DNA from: Sphingomonas sp. CCH21-G11
Lineage (GTDB): Bacteria > Pseudomonadota > Alphaproteobacteria > Sphingomonadales > Sphingomonadaceae
Assembly (NCBI RefSeq): GCF_001555965.1
Contig: NZ_LSHX01000002.1
Location: 28,526 to 92,525, forward strand
Direction of reading: 5' to 3'
DNA: 64,000 nt
This document shows positions 26,139-34,039 of the stretch, piece by piece (within the stretch, counting starts at the first letter, position 1; the number at the start of each line of letters is the position of its first letter). A program made the translations under genes and the position numbers. The notes under the pieces are model-generated. The model was not told the DNA's origin. It made no database searches and was given only the letters and a program-made list of their open reading frames with translations.

Positions 26139-27035
26139 CTATTCCGCGTTCAATTCCCGCACCAACGCGCGGATTCCAGTCGCGATCTCCGCCGCGCTGT
26201 CTTCCTGGATGAAATGCAATCCCGGCACGGTGATTTCGCGCTGATTGGCCCAGCTGCGGCAATATTCCCGGGCTGAACCGACCAGTATCGAGCCCGGATC
26301 GGCATTGATGAACAGTTTCGGGATGGAACTGGTCCGAAGGAATTCGCCATAGTTGCGTGCACGTTCCACGAAATCCGCCGGTTCGCCATCGACCGGCAGC
26401 AATCGGGGCCATGCGAGCATGGGTCGCCGGGCTTCGCCGGGATCGGGATAGGGCGCGCGATAATGCGCCATCTCGTCATCGCTGAGCGCGCGCAGGATGG
26501 AGCCGGGCAACACCCGGTCGATGAACAGATTGCGATCGAGGATGAGCGATTCGCCGGCTTCGGAGCGAAAGCCCTGGAACATCCGCCGACCGCCTTCCGG
26601 CCATTCCGACCACGTCATCGGGCCGACGATCGCCTCCATATAGACGATGCCGGCGACGCGCTCGGGATGGTCCATCGCCCATTGAAAGCCCAGCGCCGAC
26701 CCCCAATCGTGAAGCACCAGCACGATCCCATCGCCAAGGTCGAGCGACTGCCACAGCGCATCGAGATGCGCATAATGGACATCCCAGCCATAGCGCGCGT
26801 CGCCTTCGCCCTCGATCTTGTCGGAACCGCCCATCCCGATCAGGTCGCACGCGATCAGCCGGCCCAGACCATCGCAGCCGCGCATGACGTTGCGCCACAA
26901 ATAGCTCGACGTGGGATTGCCGTGCTGAAAGACGATCGGCCGGCCGGCGCCGTAATCGATGTAAGCCATGCGCCGACCCAGGATCTCGCGCGTGGCGAGC
27001 GAGTGGAACGGCTGGGCGTTGGCGATATCGGTCAT
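26139..27035 (-). CDS. Haloalkane dehalogenase (LinB-like, HLD-II)
   Basis: A 298-residue alpha/beta-hydrolase close to LinB. The key residues are present: halide-binding N40 in FQHGNPTSSYLWRN, nucleophile D110 and halide-binding W111 in VLHDWGSALGF, catalytic acid E134 in VYMEAIVGP and H274 in LHFIQEDSAAE, each two positions from the LinB numbering I recall. The cap domain region (about 135-215) includes FRSEAGESLILDRNLFIDRV. Family enzymes hydrolyse carbon-halogen bonds to alcohol plus halide. It is the last gene of a leftward operon-like run of beta-oxidation genes, 41 bp after the SDR gene. The natural substrate is unknown, and a promiscuous or non-halogen role is possible. Confidence 0.92.
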   Translation of the reverse strand: MTDIANAQPFHSLATREILGRRMAYIDYGAGRPIVFQHGNPTSSYLWRNVMRGCDGLGRLIACDLIGMGGSDKIEGEGDARYGWDVHYAHLDALWQSLDLGDGIVLVLHDWGSALGFQWAMDHPERVAGIVYMEAIVGPMTWSEWPEGGRRMFQGFRSEAGESLILDRNLFIDRVLPGSILRALSDDEMAHYRAPYPDPGEARRPMLAWPRLLPVDGEPADFVERARNYGEFLRTSSIPKLFINADPGSILVGSAREYCRSWANQREITVPGLHFIQEDSAAEIATGIRALVRELNAE

Positions 27036-27076
27036 GGCAAATCCTTTCTGGGCGCTGGACGGATGGTAAAGCCGGG

Positions 27077-27853
27077 CTAGCGGGTCGTCGAAAAGCCGCC
27101 GTCCACCGGAATGACGGCACCGGTGATGTAAGCGGACGCCGCCGATGCCAGGAAAATGACGCTCCCCGCGATATCCGACGGCAATCCGGTTCGCCGGCGC
27201 GGGATGACGGAGAAGATGCGTTCCCCGGCGTCGCGCAACATCACTTCGGTCATCTTGGTCGGGAACGGGCCGGGCGCGATCGCATTCACATTGATGTCGG
27301 CTGCGGCCAGATGCTTGGCGAGATGCCGGGTGAGGTGATGGACCGCGGCCTTGCTCGCCGCATAGGAATAATTGCCATAATCGGGACAGGTCATGCCATC
27401 GACCGATCCGATATTGATGACCCGGGCCGGATCGTCGGGCGTGGCCGCCGCCTTGAGCAGCGGCGCCAGTTGCTGGGTCAGAAAGAAGATCGACCGGACA
27501 TTGAGGTCCATGACCTTGTCCCAGCCCGATTGCGGAAAGCTTTCAAACGGCGCCCCCCAATTGGCGCCGGCATTGTTGACCAGAATATCGAGCTTGGGCT
27601 CGCGCGCCGCCAGTTCGGTCGACACCGCCGACACGCCCGCGGGATCGCCCAGGTCTGCGGGAATTGCGATCGCTTCGCCGTGCGCTGAAAGCTCGGCCGC
27701 TGCCTGTGCGCAAGCTTCCGCCTTGCGCGACGAGATATAGACGCGCGCACCGGCGCGAACCAGGCCATCGGCAATCATATAGCCGATGCCGCGTGTGCCG
27801 CCGGTGACCAAGGCCACCTTGCCGCGCACCGAAAAGAGCAACTCTGTATTCAT
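27077..27853 (-). CDS. SDR family oxidoreductase
   Basis: A 258-residue classical short-chain dehydrogenase. The cofactor motif TGGTRGIG is at residues 17-24, NNAG in LVNNAGANWG, the catalytic Ser in INIGSVDGM and the YxxxK in YSYAASKAAVHHL. The region ISSRKAEA after the second strand (Arg/Lys) favours NADP, but this is not decisive. Its start overlaps the acyl-CoA dehydrogenase stop by 4 bp (ATGA), so translation is coupled. In this operon it may oxidise a 3-hydroxyacyl-CoA or an alcohol released by the dehalogenase. Confidence 0.92.
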   Translation of the reverse strand: MNTELLFSVRGKVALVTGGTRGIGYMIADGLVRAGARVYISSRKAEACAQAAAELSAHGEAIAIPADLGDPAGVSAVSTELAAREPKLDILVNNAGANWGAPFESFPQSGWDKVMDLNVRSIFFLTQQLAPLLKAAATPDDPARVINIGSVDGMTCPDYGNYSYAASKAAVHHLTRHLAKHLAAADINVNAIAPGPFPTKMTEVMLRDAGERIFSVIPRRRTGLPSDIAGSVIFLASAASAYITGAVIPVDGGFSTTR

Positions 27854-29643
27854 TCGGCGGGTTCCCTTCCGTTTGGGATCAGGGCGTTCAACGCATCCTT
27901 GAGCGATGCGTGGTTGCGAAGCCGTGCGGCGCGCAGCTGCGCGTCCGGGGCGAGATAGCTGAAATAGAATGTCGCTTCGGCACGTTTGGCGTCAGCATCC
28001 ACCGCGATTTCCAACCGTTTCTCGAGCGCCGCCAGCGCGCGCAGCCACAGCACCGACATCACGCCATGCGCGACCAGCCACAGATAGTCGCGCGCCGACT
28101 GAAGCGCCGCGAAGCGGTCGTGCACCAGCAGGTCGCCGAGCTCCGCGGTGATGCCACGCAGCGTGGCCAGCAGTGCGATCGTCTGATCGCCCACGGACCG
28201 GTTGCCCACTTGCGCAGAAAGTGCCGTTGCCTCGGCATCGAGCCAGTCGAGCAGCGCCGCCATCACCGCCCCACCCGCCGCCGGCAACCGCCGCAGCACG
28301 AGGTCGAGCGCCTGTATGTCGTTCGTTCCCTCGTAGATCGGCAGGATCTGCACGTCGCGCAGCAAGCGTTCGACGCCATTTTCACGGATGTAGCCGTGAC
28401 CGCCATAGGACTGCATCGCCGCGGTGACGACGTCGACGCCGGTCTCGGTCACGGCGGCCTTGGATACCGGCATCAGCAGCGGCAGCAGCGCGGTCGCGCG
28501 CGCGCGCACCTCGGGCGCGCCGGAAACGCTCTGATCGTTGATCAGTGCGGTAAAGGTCGCGAGCATCCGCACGCTGGTTGTCCACACCCGCATCCTCGCC
28601 AATTCGCGCTTGACGTTGGGATGCCGGTATATCGGAATGGAAGCGCGCTCAGCCGTGTCGACCGCGTCGCGCCCCTGAATGCGTTCCATCGCATAGGCAT
28701 GGGCGTTCTGGGTCGCGAGTTCGGCGACCCCGATCGCCTGAAACGGCGTGCCGATCCGCGCCAGCTTCATCATCGCGAACATGCCGGCCAGCCCCTTGCC
28801 GGGTTCGCCGATCATCCACGCCCGGCTGTTCTCGAACCGCAGTTCGGCGGTTGCGGAGGCATGGATACCCATCTTAGCCTCCAGTCGCGCGCATTCGACG
28901 CCGTTGGGCGTGCGCCACTGTCCATCGGCATCGGCCAGGTATTTTGCGGTCACGAACAACCCGAGCCCGGCGAGTCCGGGCGGCCCGTCCGCCACACGCG
29001 CCAGAACCAGATGGACGATATTGTCGGTCAGGTCGTGGTCGCCGCCGGTGATGAAGATCTTGGTGCCGTCGAGCCGATAGGTGCCGTCGCCCGCCGGATC
29101 GGGACGCGCGATGGTGCGGATCAGCGCGAGGTCGGTGCCGCATTGCGGCTCGGTCAGGCACATCGTGCCGGTCCATTCGCCGCTCGCCAGATGATGGAGG
29201 AACGCCGCACCCGGGCTGGGGTCGCCTTCGGCTGCCAGCACTTCGTACACCCCGACGCGCAGCGACGCGTACAGCGCAAACGCGATCGATCCGCTGCTCA
29301 AAAACTCGTCGGCACACATCGACAGGGTCAATGGCAATCCCTGTCCGCCATGACGTTCGCCGACCCCCAGCGTGGCCCAGCCATCGCGGACATACGCCTG
29401 ATAGGCGTCGCGATACCCATCCGGCGCGCGCGCAACGCCGTTTTCGATCCGCGCACCCTGCGCATCGGCCCGGTCGGCGAGCGGAAGCACGTGATCTCGG
29501 GCAAAGGTGCCGATGCCGTCGAGGATCGCGGCAAGCGTCGCGTCATCGACCCGTTCATGGGCGGCCAGGCCGCGAAACTCCCGCGCCAGGACATGCCCGA
29601 ACAGAAACCGATACTCATCGACGGGCGGGGTATAGTCACGCAT
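27850..29643 (-). CDS. Acyl-CoA dehydrogenase (long form with C-terminal extension)
   Basis: The 597-residue flavoprotein starts at MRDYTPPVDEYRFLFGHV. It has the DmdC-like architecture: N-terminal domain, central domain with GTMCLTEPQCGTDLALI and FITGGDHDLTDNIVHL, the core flavin helical domain with RIGTPFQAIGVAELATQNA and QSYGGHGYIRENGVERL, and a C-terminal extension of about 120 residues that ordinary 380-residue acyl-CoA dehydrogenases lack. The general base Glu is likely the one in YEGTNDIQAL. It introduces the alpha,beta double bond into an acyl-CoA. It is coupled to the SDR downstream and 19 bp after the enoyl-CoA hydratase gene. Confidence 0.93.
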   Translation of the reverse strand: MRDYTPPVDEYRFLFGHVLAREFRGLAAHERVDDATLAAILDGIGTFARDHVLPLADRADAQGARIENGVARAPDGYRDAYQAYVRDGWATLGVGERHGGQGLPLTLSMCADEFLSSGSIAFALYASLRVGVYEVLAAEGDPSPGAAFLHHLASGEWTGTMCLTEPQCGTDLALIRTIARPDPAGDGTYRLDGTKIFITGGDHDLTDNIVHLVLARVADGPPGLAGLGLFVTAKYLADADGQWRTPNGVECARLEAKMGIHASATAELRFENSRAWMIGEPGKGLAGMFAMMKLARIGTPFQAIGVAELATQNAHAYAMERIQGRDAVDTAERASIPIYRHPNVKRELARMRVWTTSVRMLATFTALINDQSVSGAPEVRARATALLPLLMPVSKAAVTETGVDVVTAAMQSYGGHGYIRENGVERLLRDVQILPIYEGTNDIQALDLVLRRLPAAGGAVMAALLDWLDAEATALSAQVGNRSVGDQTIALLATLRGITAELGDLLVHDRFAALQSARDYLWLVAHGVMSVLWLRALAALEKRLEIAVDADAKRAEATFYFSYLAPDAQLRAARLRNHASLKDALNALIPNGREPAE

Positions 29644-29662
29644 TGTCGGCGTTCCTCCCGCT

Positions 29663-30448
29663 TCACTCGCCGGTAAAGACCAGGCCGTCCGCGAAGCGGC
29701 GCGCACCGTCGCGCGCGAAGCGGGTCACCGCTTCCTGCATGTCGCGGCTGTCGAAGGTCGCGCTGCCACCTTCGAGCACCAGCGAATCTGCCGCACTCAC
29801 GCCGTGCGAAACCGCCGCGTTGATCAGCGCCTTCGACCAGCGCAGCGCGGTGGTCGGCCCTTCGGAAAGCTTCTTGGCATAGGCGCGGGCCTTGGTTTCG
29901 ACCTCGTCGTCGGGCGCCACCTGGTTGACCAGTCCCCAACGATGCAGTGTTTTTGCGTCGAGCGGCTGAGCCGAGAAAACGAATTCCTTGGCCCGTGCGA
30001 CGCCAATGCGCGAAACGAGCCGCTGCGCGCCGCCGAGCAGTGTGGTCGTGCCGATCAGCGCCTCGACCTGGCCGATCGCCGCGCCTTCGCCGGCAAAGGC
30101 GATGTCATGGACCTGGAGGATTTCGCAGCCCGCGCCGAAGCAGAAACCGCGCACCGCGACCACCGTCGGAATGGGGAGCTGCTCAAACCTTTGCAGCACC
30201 GCGAGCGCCCGCGAAAGCCCGCGGCGACCCTGCGCGCCGTTGCTGCCGACGAAGTTTCGCACCACGTCGGCGCCGGCACAGAAATGATCGCCTTCCGCCA
30301 GCGTCAGGAACGCGCGCGCCTTGGCATCCAGGGCCGAATTGATTGCGGCTTCAAACCCCTCCAGCCCTTCGAGTGCGAACAGGTTCATCGGCGGGTCGCT
30401 GAACGTGGCGATGGCGAGCGCACCGTCCATTTCGAACTTTACGGTCAT
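29663..30448 (-). CDS. Enoyl-CoA hydratase/isomerase family protein (paralogue 1)
   Basis: The 261-residue crotonase-fold protein has the oxyanion-hole segment DHFCAGADVVRNF and GFCFGAGCEILQVHD. Both glutamates expected of a hydratase are present: one in GCEIL and one in QVEALIGTTTLLGGAQRL. It should add water to an enoyl-CoA. It lies between the acyl-CoA synthetase and acyl-CoA dehydrogenase genes (31 and 19 bp gaps). It is clearly different in sequence from the second hydratase at 40384, so the two probably act on different intermediates. Confidence 0.92.
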   Translation of the reverse strand: MTVKFEMDGALAIATFSDPPMNLFALEGLEGFEAAINSALDAKARAFLTLAEGDHFCAGADVVRNFVGSNGAQGRRGLSRALAVLQRFEQLPIPTVVAVRGFCFGAGCEILQVHDIAFAGEGAAIGQVEALIGTTTLLGGAQRLVSRIGVARAKEFVFSAQPLDAKTLHRWGLVNQVAPDDEVETKARAYAKKLSEGPTTALRWSKALINAAVSHGVSAADSLVLEGGSATFDSRDMQEAVTRFARDGARRFADGLVFTGE

Positions 30449-30479
30449 CAGATTGCTCCTGGCGTTGAAGGGGACGACG

Positions 30480-32024
30480 TCATGAAACCCGCCGTTCCAT
30501 CCCGCGCCAGAACGGCTCGCGGAGTTGGCGGCGGAGGATTTTGCCCGTCGGATTGCGTGGCAGGTCGGCGACGATGTCGATCGCCTTGGGCAGTTTGAAG
30601 CCGGCCAGGCGCGGGCGGAGAAAGTCGATCAGGCCGTCGAACGTGATGCTGGCACCTGGCCGTGTGACGATCGCGGCGCGAACCGCTTCGCCCCAACGGG
30701 CGTCGGGGACGCCGAACACCGCCGCGTCGGCGATCGCGGGATGGTCGCGCAACACCCGCTCGATTTCGCCAGGATAGATGTTCTCGCCGCCCGAGATGAT
30801 CATGTCGCGTTTGCGGTCGACGATGAAGAAATAGCCGCGTGCGTCGCGCAATCCGACATCGCCGGTGCGGAACCACCCATTGGTCAGGACAGCGGCGTTC
30901 TCGTCGTCGCGCCGCCAATAGCCGCGCATGACCTGGGCCGAACGACACCAGAACTCGCCCACCACCCCGTCGGCGCACGGATCGCCGCGCGAGTCTGCGA
31001 CGATCAGTTCCGCGCCCGGCACGGGTCGTCCGCACGAGCCAAGCAATGTCGGATCACGATGATCCTCCGGCCGCAGCCAGGTGATCGGTCCGCTCGTCTC
31101 CGTGAGACCATAGAGCTGGGTCAGTCGCAGATGGGGCAATTCGGCGATCGTCCGGGCCAGCAGTTCGGCGGGGATCGGCGCACCGGCATAAGTGAGCGCG
31201 CGCAGGCACGCCGTGCGCCCGGGCGTTTCCGCTTCAAGCGCCAGCAGCAGCGGAATCATGGCCGGCACGACCAGGATGAAGTCGGGACGATGCACGTCGA
31301 GCGCGCGACCGACCTCGGCGGGGCTGAATTCGCGCAGGAGGATGTGGCAGGCCCCGCGTGCCAGCCCGAGCAGGACGAGGCCAAGCCCGGCGATATGGCC
31401 ATGCGGCAGGGTGACGAGCGACACGGTGTCGCCGGTGACCGCGTCCCATGGCGAGTCGGCGTCGGCGGCGCCCGCAGCGCCGAAGGCAAACAGGTTGCGG
31501 TTGGTCAGCTGTACGCCCTTGGCGACGCCGCTGGTCCCGCTGGTATAAAGCTGAACGCAGACGGCGTCGGCATCGCCGCCGCCGCCTGGGTCAACCGGCG
31601 CGTGAGGTGCACGCCACGCCGCCAGCGCCGCGCCGGTTTCAATGACGCATGCAAAGCCGTGATCGGCCTGCAATGCCGTCGCGATCGGCGCGAAGCGGGC
31701 ATCGAAGAACAGGCAGCGCGCGTCGCAATCCGCGATGATCGCCGCCACCTCCGTCAGCGACAGCCGGGCATTGATCGGCACCGGCACCACCCCCGCCCGC
31801 GCCGCGCCGATACAGATTTCGTAGAATTGCGCCGAACTGTCGGCAAGGATGGCGATGCGATCGGCCGGCTGGACTCCGGCAGCGACGAGGGCGGCGGCGA
31901 CCTGGTTGGCGCGCCGGTCAAGCTCGGCGTAGCTGAGGGCGCCGGCAGCGTCGATCAGTGCGTTACGTGCAGGGTCCTGCTGCGCCTCGGCGCGACCCAA
32001 GCCGGCAAGCGTTGCCTGTGCCAT
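30480..32024 (-). CDS. AMP-dependent acyl-CoA synthetase (paralogue 1)
   Basis: The 514-residue class I adenylate-forming enzyme activates a carboxylic acid with ATP and CoA. The phosphate loop is LYTSGTSGVAKGVQLT; A5 is TQLYGLTETSGPI; A7-A8 are WFRTGDVGLRDARGYFFIVDRKRDMII and GENIYPGEIERVL. The final NPTGKILRRQLRE carries the catalytic lysine. It is the first gene of the leftward operon; a candidate regulator site lies 76 bp upstream. The acid substrate cannot be deduced. A second synthetase (44392) closes the rightward run. Confidence 0.93.
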   Translation of the reverse strand: MAQATLAGLGRAEAQQDPARNALIDAAGALSYAELDRRANQVAAALVAAGVQPADRIAILADSSAQFYEICIGAARAGVVPVPINARLSLTEVAAIIADCDARCLFFDARFAPIATALQADHGFACVIETGAALAAWRAPHAPVDPGGGGDADAVCVQLYTSGTSGVAKGVQLTNRNLFAFGAAGAADADSPWDAVTGDTVSLVTLPHGHIAGLGLVLLGLARGACHILLREFSPAEVGRALDVHRPDFILVVPAMIPLLLALEAETPGRTACLRALTYAGAPIPAELLARTIAELPHLRLTQLYGLTETSGPITWLRPEDHRDPTLLGSCGRPVPGAELIVADSRGDPCADGVVGEFWCRSAQVMRGYWRRDDENAAVLTNGWFRTGDVGLRDARGYFFIVDRKRDMIISGGENIYPGEIERVLRDHPAIADAAVFGVPDARWGEAVRAAIVTRPGASITFDGLIDFLRPRLAGFKLPKAIDIVADLPRNPTGKILRRQLREPFWRGMERRVS

Positions 32025-32099
32025 GATCCGTCTCCGGACCGCTTTTTGGCTCTGACGGCGCGGCCCGAACTGATGAGACCCTTTTTCCGGGGATACGAC

Positions 32100-32115
32100 T
32101 GTCGGCCAGACGACA
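32100..32115. promoter_or_regulatory. Crp/Fnr-type operator candidate TGTCG-N6-CGACA
   Basis: A perfect 5-N6-5 palindrome lies upstream of the acyl-CoA synthetase start (76 bp away) and 42 bp beyond the end of the Crp/Fnr regulator gene. The half-site spacing equals that of CRP sites (TGTGA-N6-TCACA). The natural reading is that the adjacent regulator binds here to control the leftward operon; binding is not shown. Confidence 0.5.
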
Positions 32116-32156
32116 AAGTTGGAAAATTTCCGGAGCCCGCGGGGCAGCCCGGCACG

Positions 32157-32828
32157 TCAGCGTGACGTGGCGCGCCGATGACTTGCCCGGAATGCGACCA
32201 GCCCCGGCCGGTCGAGGATGGTGACGCGGCCATATTGCGTGGCAATCAGGCCGCGTGCGCGAAGCGCGGCGACGATTTCATTGACGCTCGCCCGCGTCAC
32301 GCCGGACATCATTGCGAGGTCGGCCTGGGAAACCTGCAGCCGCGTCTGCCCGCTTGCTTCAGCCAGCGCCAGGATGCGACCGGCGACCCGCGCCGGCATC
32401 GGCAACGTGCAAAGCTCCTCGATCAGCATCAGGAAGGCGCGCATCCGTTTCGACATTTGTCGTGCCAGCGCCGCGTCGATTTCGGGAAATGCGGCACGCA
32501 GCCGGGCGAGCGTGTCGACCGACCAGACCCGCAACACGGTTTCGCCGCGGGTTTCGATGAACACGGGATAGGGCTCACCGTCGAGCGCCGAGCTGTCCGC
32601 CACGACGTCGCCGGCGCGGTTGATGTAGAGCAGCACCTCGCGCCCATCCTCGTTCAGCAGGAACTGGCGGACTTCGCCCGAGACGATCTGGAAGAATTCG
32701 CGGGTGTGGTCGCCCTGCTGATACAGCATTGTCGCAGGCGCAAGCGTGCGGGTCTGGGCCGCGTCCGTGACCGCGCTTGCAGCCATCGGCGACAGCTCGG
32801 ATAGCCAGTTGAAGCCCGGTTTCATCAT
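32157..32828 (-). CDS. Crp/Fnr family transcriptional regulator
   Basis: Starting at MMKPGFNWLSELSPMA gives 223 residues. The cyclic-nucleotide-like effector domain (about 10-125) includes MLYQQGDHTREFFQIVSGEV and GDVVADSSALDGEP; no Fe-S cysteine cluster is visible, so it is not an oxygen-sensing FNR. The Crp-type HTH is near the C-terminus (VSQADLAMMSGVTRASVNEI then ALRARGLIATQYGRVTI). It lies upstream of the leftward catabolic operon on the same strand and divergent from the TetR gene, and is a likely controller of the island. The longer frame to 33164 is not family-like. Confidence 0.92.
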   Translation of the reverse strand: MMKPGFNWLSELSPMAASAVTDAAQTRTLAPATMLYQQGDHTREFFQIVSGEVRQFLLNEDGREVLLYINRAGDVVADSSALDGEPYPVFIETRGETVLRVWSVDTLARLRAAFPEIDAALARQMSKRMRAFLMLIEELCTLPMPARVAGRILALAEASGQTRLQVSQADLAMMSGVTRASVNEIVAALRARGLIATQYGRVTILDRPGLVAFRASHRRATSR

Positions 32829-33102
32829 GGCCCCGCAATCACGCTCCCTTGTCCCGCGAAGGTCGGCCGCAGGCCACCGGCGCAAACCGATACGACATTC
32901 ACGTCCCGCGTCCATCGCGCGAAAATGTCCTGGGTGGCCAGAGGATGGTTGGACACCATCGAACCGACCGCCGCCGGACCGGGCGTCGACCCAGGATTGA
33001 AAAGGGGTTGCACGCGTTGCACGCGGCGGCGCAAATGGCACAGTCTGCGCGGTCAGGCGCGGCGAAACGGCAGCACCGGGTAGTCGGACGGGGAAAATCA
33101 GC

Positions 33103-33741
33103 GTGCGTATGCAAAGCGGCGGGATGAGGGAGCGCAAGAAGGCGCAACGCCGCCAGGAAATCATGCGATGTGCGAAAAGCCTGTTTGTGCGCCACGGCTA
33201 CGCGTCGGTGCTGTTCGACGACATCGCGCTTGCCGCCGATGTGTCGGTCGGCACCGTCTACAATTATTTTCCAACCAAGTCCGAGCTGCTTTTTTCGCTG
33301 TTTGAAGCCGAAGCCCGCGATCTGGCGGACACGGTCACGAAAATGTCGCTTCGCGGCACGCTCGAGGATCAGATCGTCGGCACGTTCGAACAGGCCTTTT
33401 CAGCCATCAGCCATATTGAGCCCGTGCTGTGGCGGCATGTCGTTGCCGAAGTGCTGCTGGCGCCTGAGACGTTCGTGAAGCGGTGGCTGGTGGTGGAGGA
33501 TCACCTGACCGTGCGGATCGGCGAGATGATCGCGCGGGAACGCGGTGACATCGTGGCCGTCGGGCCCGCCCTGACCGCGACGCCGCACGAGCTGGGCAGA
33601 GCGTTCTACGCCATCGGAAAAGCGGGCTTTTACGCCTATATCGGCATCTCGCATCACGACAAGGAAGCCGCACTGGCCACGATGTTCCAGCAGCTTCGCT
33701 GGCTGGCATCCGCCCTGTTCGGTACCGCGCAGGCCGGCTGA
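33103..33741 (+). CDS. TetR family transcriptional regulator
   Basis: A 212-residue regulator with HTH VLFDDIALAADVSVGTVYNY followed by FPTKSELLFSLFEAEARD. The C-terminal domain (about 80-205) contains HIEPVLWRHVVAEVLLAPET, an arrangement seen in TetR proteins that sense lipophilic or CoA-type ligands. The start may be the GTG at 33103 (GGGGA 8 bases upstream), or the ATGs at 33109 or 33124. It lies between the Crp/Fnr gene and the TonB receptor gene, at the centre of the two divergent catabolic runs, so it may control either. The intergenic 274 bp upstream include a tandem GTTGCACGC x2 (33007-33024). Confidence 0.92.
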   Translation: MRMQSGGMRERKKAQRRQEIMRCAKSLFVRHGYASVLFDDIALAADVSVGTVYNYFPTKSELLFSLFEAEARDLADTVTKMSLRGTLEDQIVGTFEQAFSAISHIEPVLWRHVVAEVLLAPETFVKRWLVVEDHLTVRIGEMIARERGDIVAVGPALTATPHELGRAFYAIGKAGFYAYIGISHHDKEAALATMFQQLRWLASALFGTAQAG

Positions 33742-33857
33742 CGCCGGCCCCGCTGCCGCCCAATCACGTTCCAACCCGGATAAAGCGCGCGGCGCGCCAC
33801 GCGCGTGGTGTGTTCACGCGTGCCGACTGACGGGCATCCGCGCGACAAAATATTGAT

Positions 33858-33885
33858 AGCTTAAATAATAGAGCTGGGTTAAGCT
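33858..33885. promoter_or_regulatory. Inverted repeat AGCTTAA-N14-TTAAGCT upstream of TonB receptor
   Basis: Seven-base arms at 33858-33864 and 33879-33885 are perfect reverse complements in an AT-rich stretch about 155 bp upstream of the receptor start. The spacer contains AATAATAG. It is the only AT-rich segment in the 298-bp gap and probably marks the promoter/operator of the rightward run. Confidence 0.45.
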
Positions 33886-34039
33886 TTATCTGCGCGGACG
33901 CACCGAGATGTGCCGCGCCAGGGAGGGAAAGCGCGACGACGGCAGGGGCCGATCCGCATGCAATTGCCGGAGGTGCCGATCCGCCATTCCTCAAAAACAG
34001 CAGCAAACAGAAAACGATATGCGAGAGGGGATCACGATC

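Noticed and set aside
26139..27035. Epoxide hydrolase as the identity of the alpha/beta-hydrolase
   Set aside because: The Asn and Trp halide-binding residues and the Asp-Glu-His arrangement match LinB-type dehalogenases rather than epoxide hydrolases, which need cap-domain tyrosines.
33007..33024. Tandem GTTGCACGC x2 upstream of the TetR gene
   Set aside because: Only two short copies in GC-rich DNA with no partner element; too weak to call an operator.
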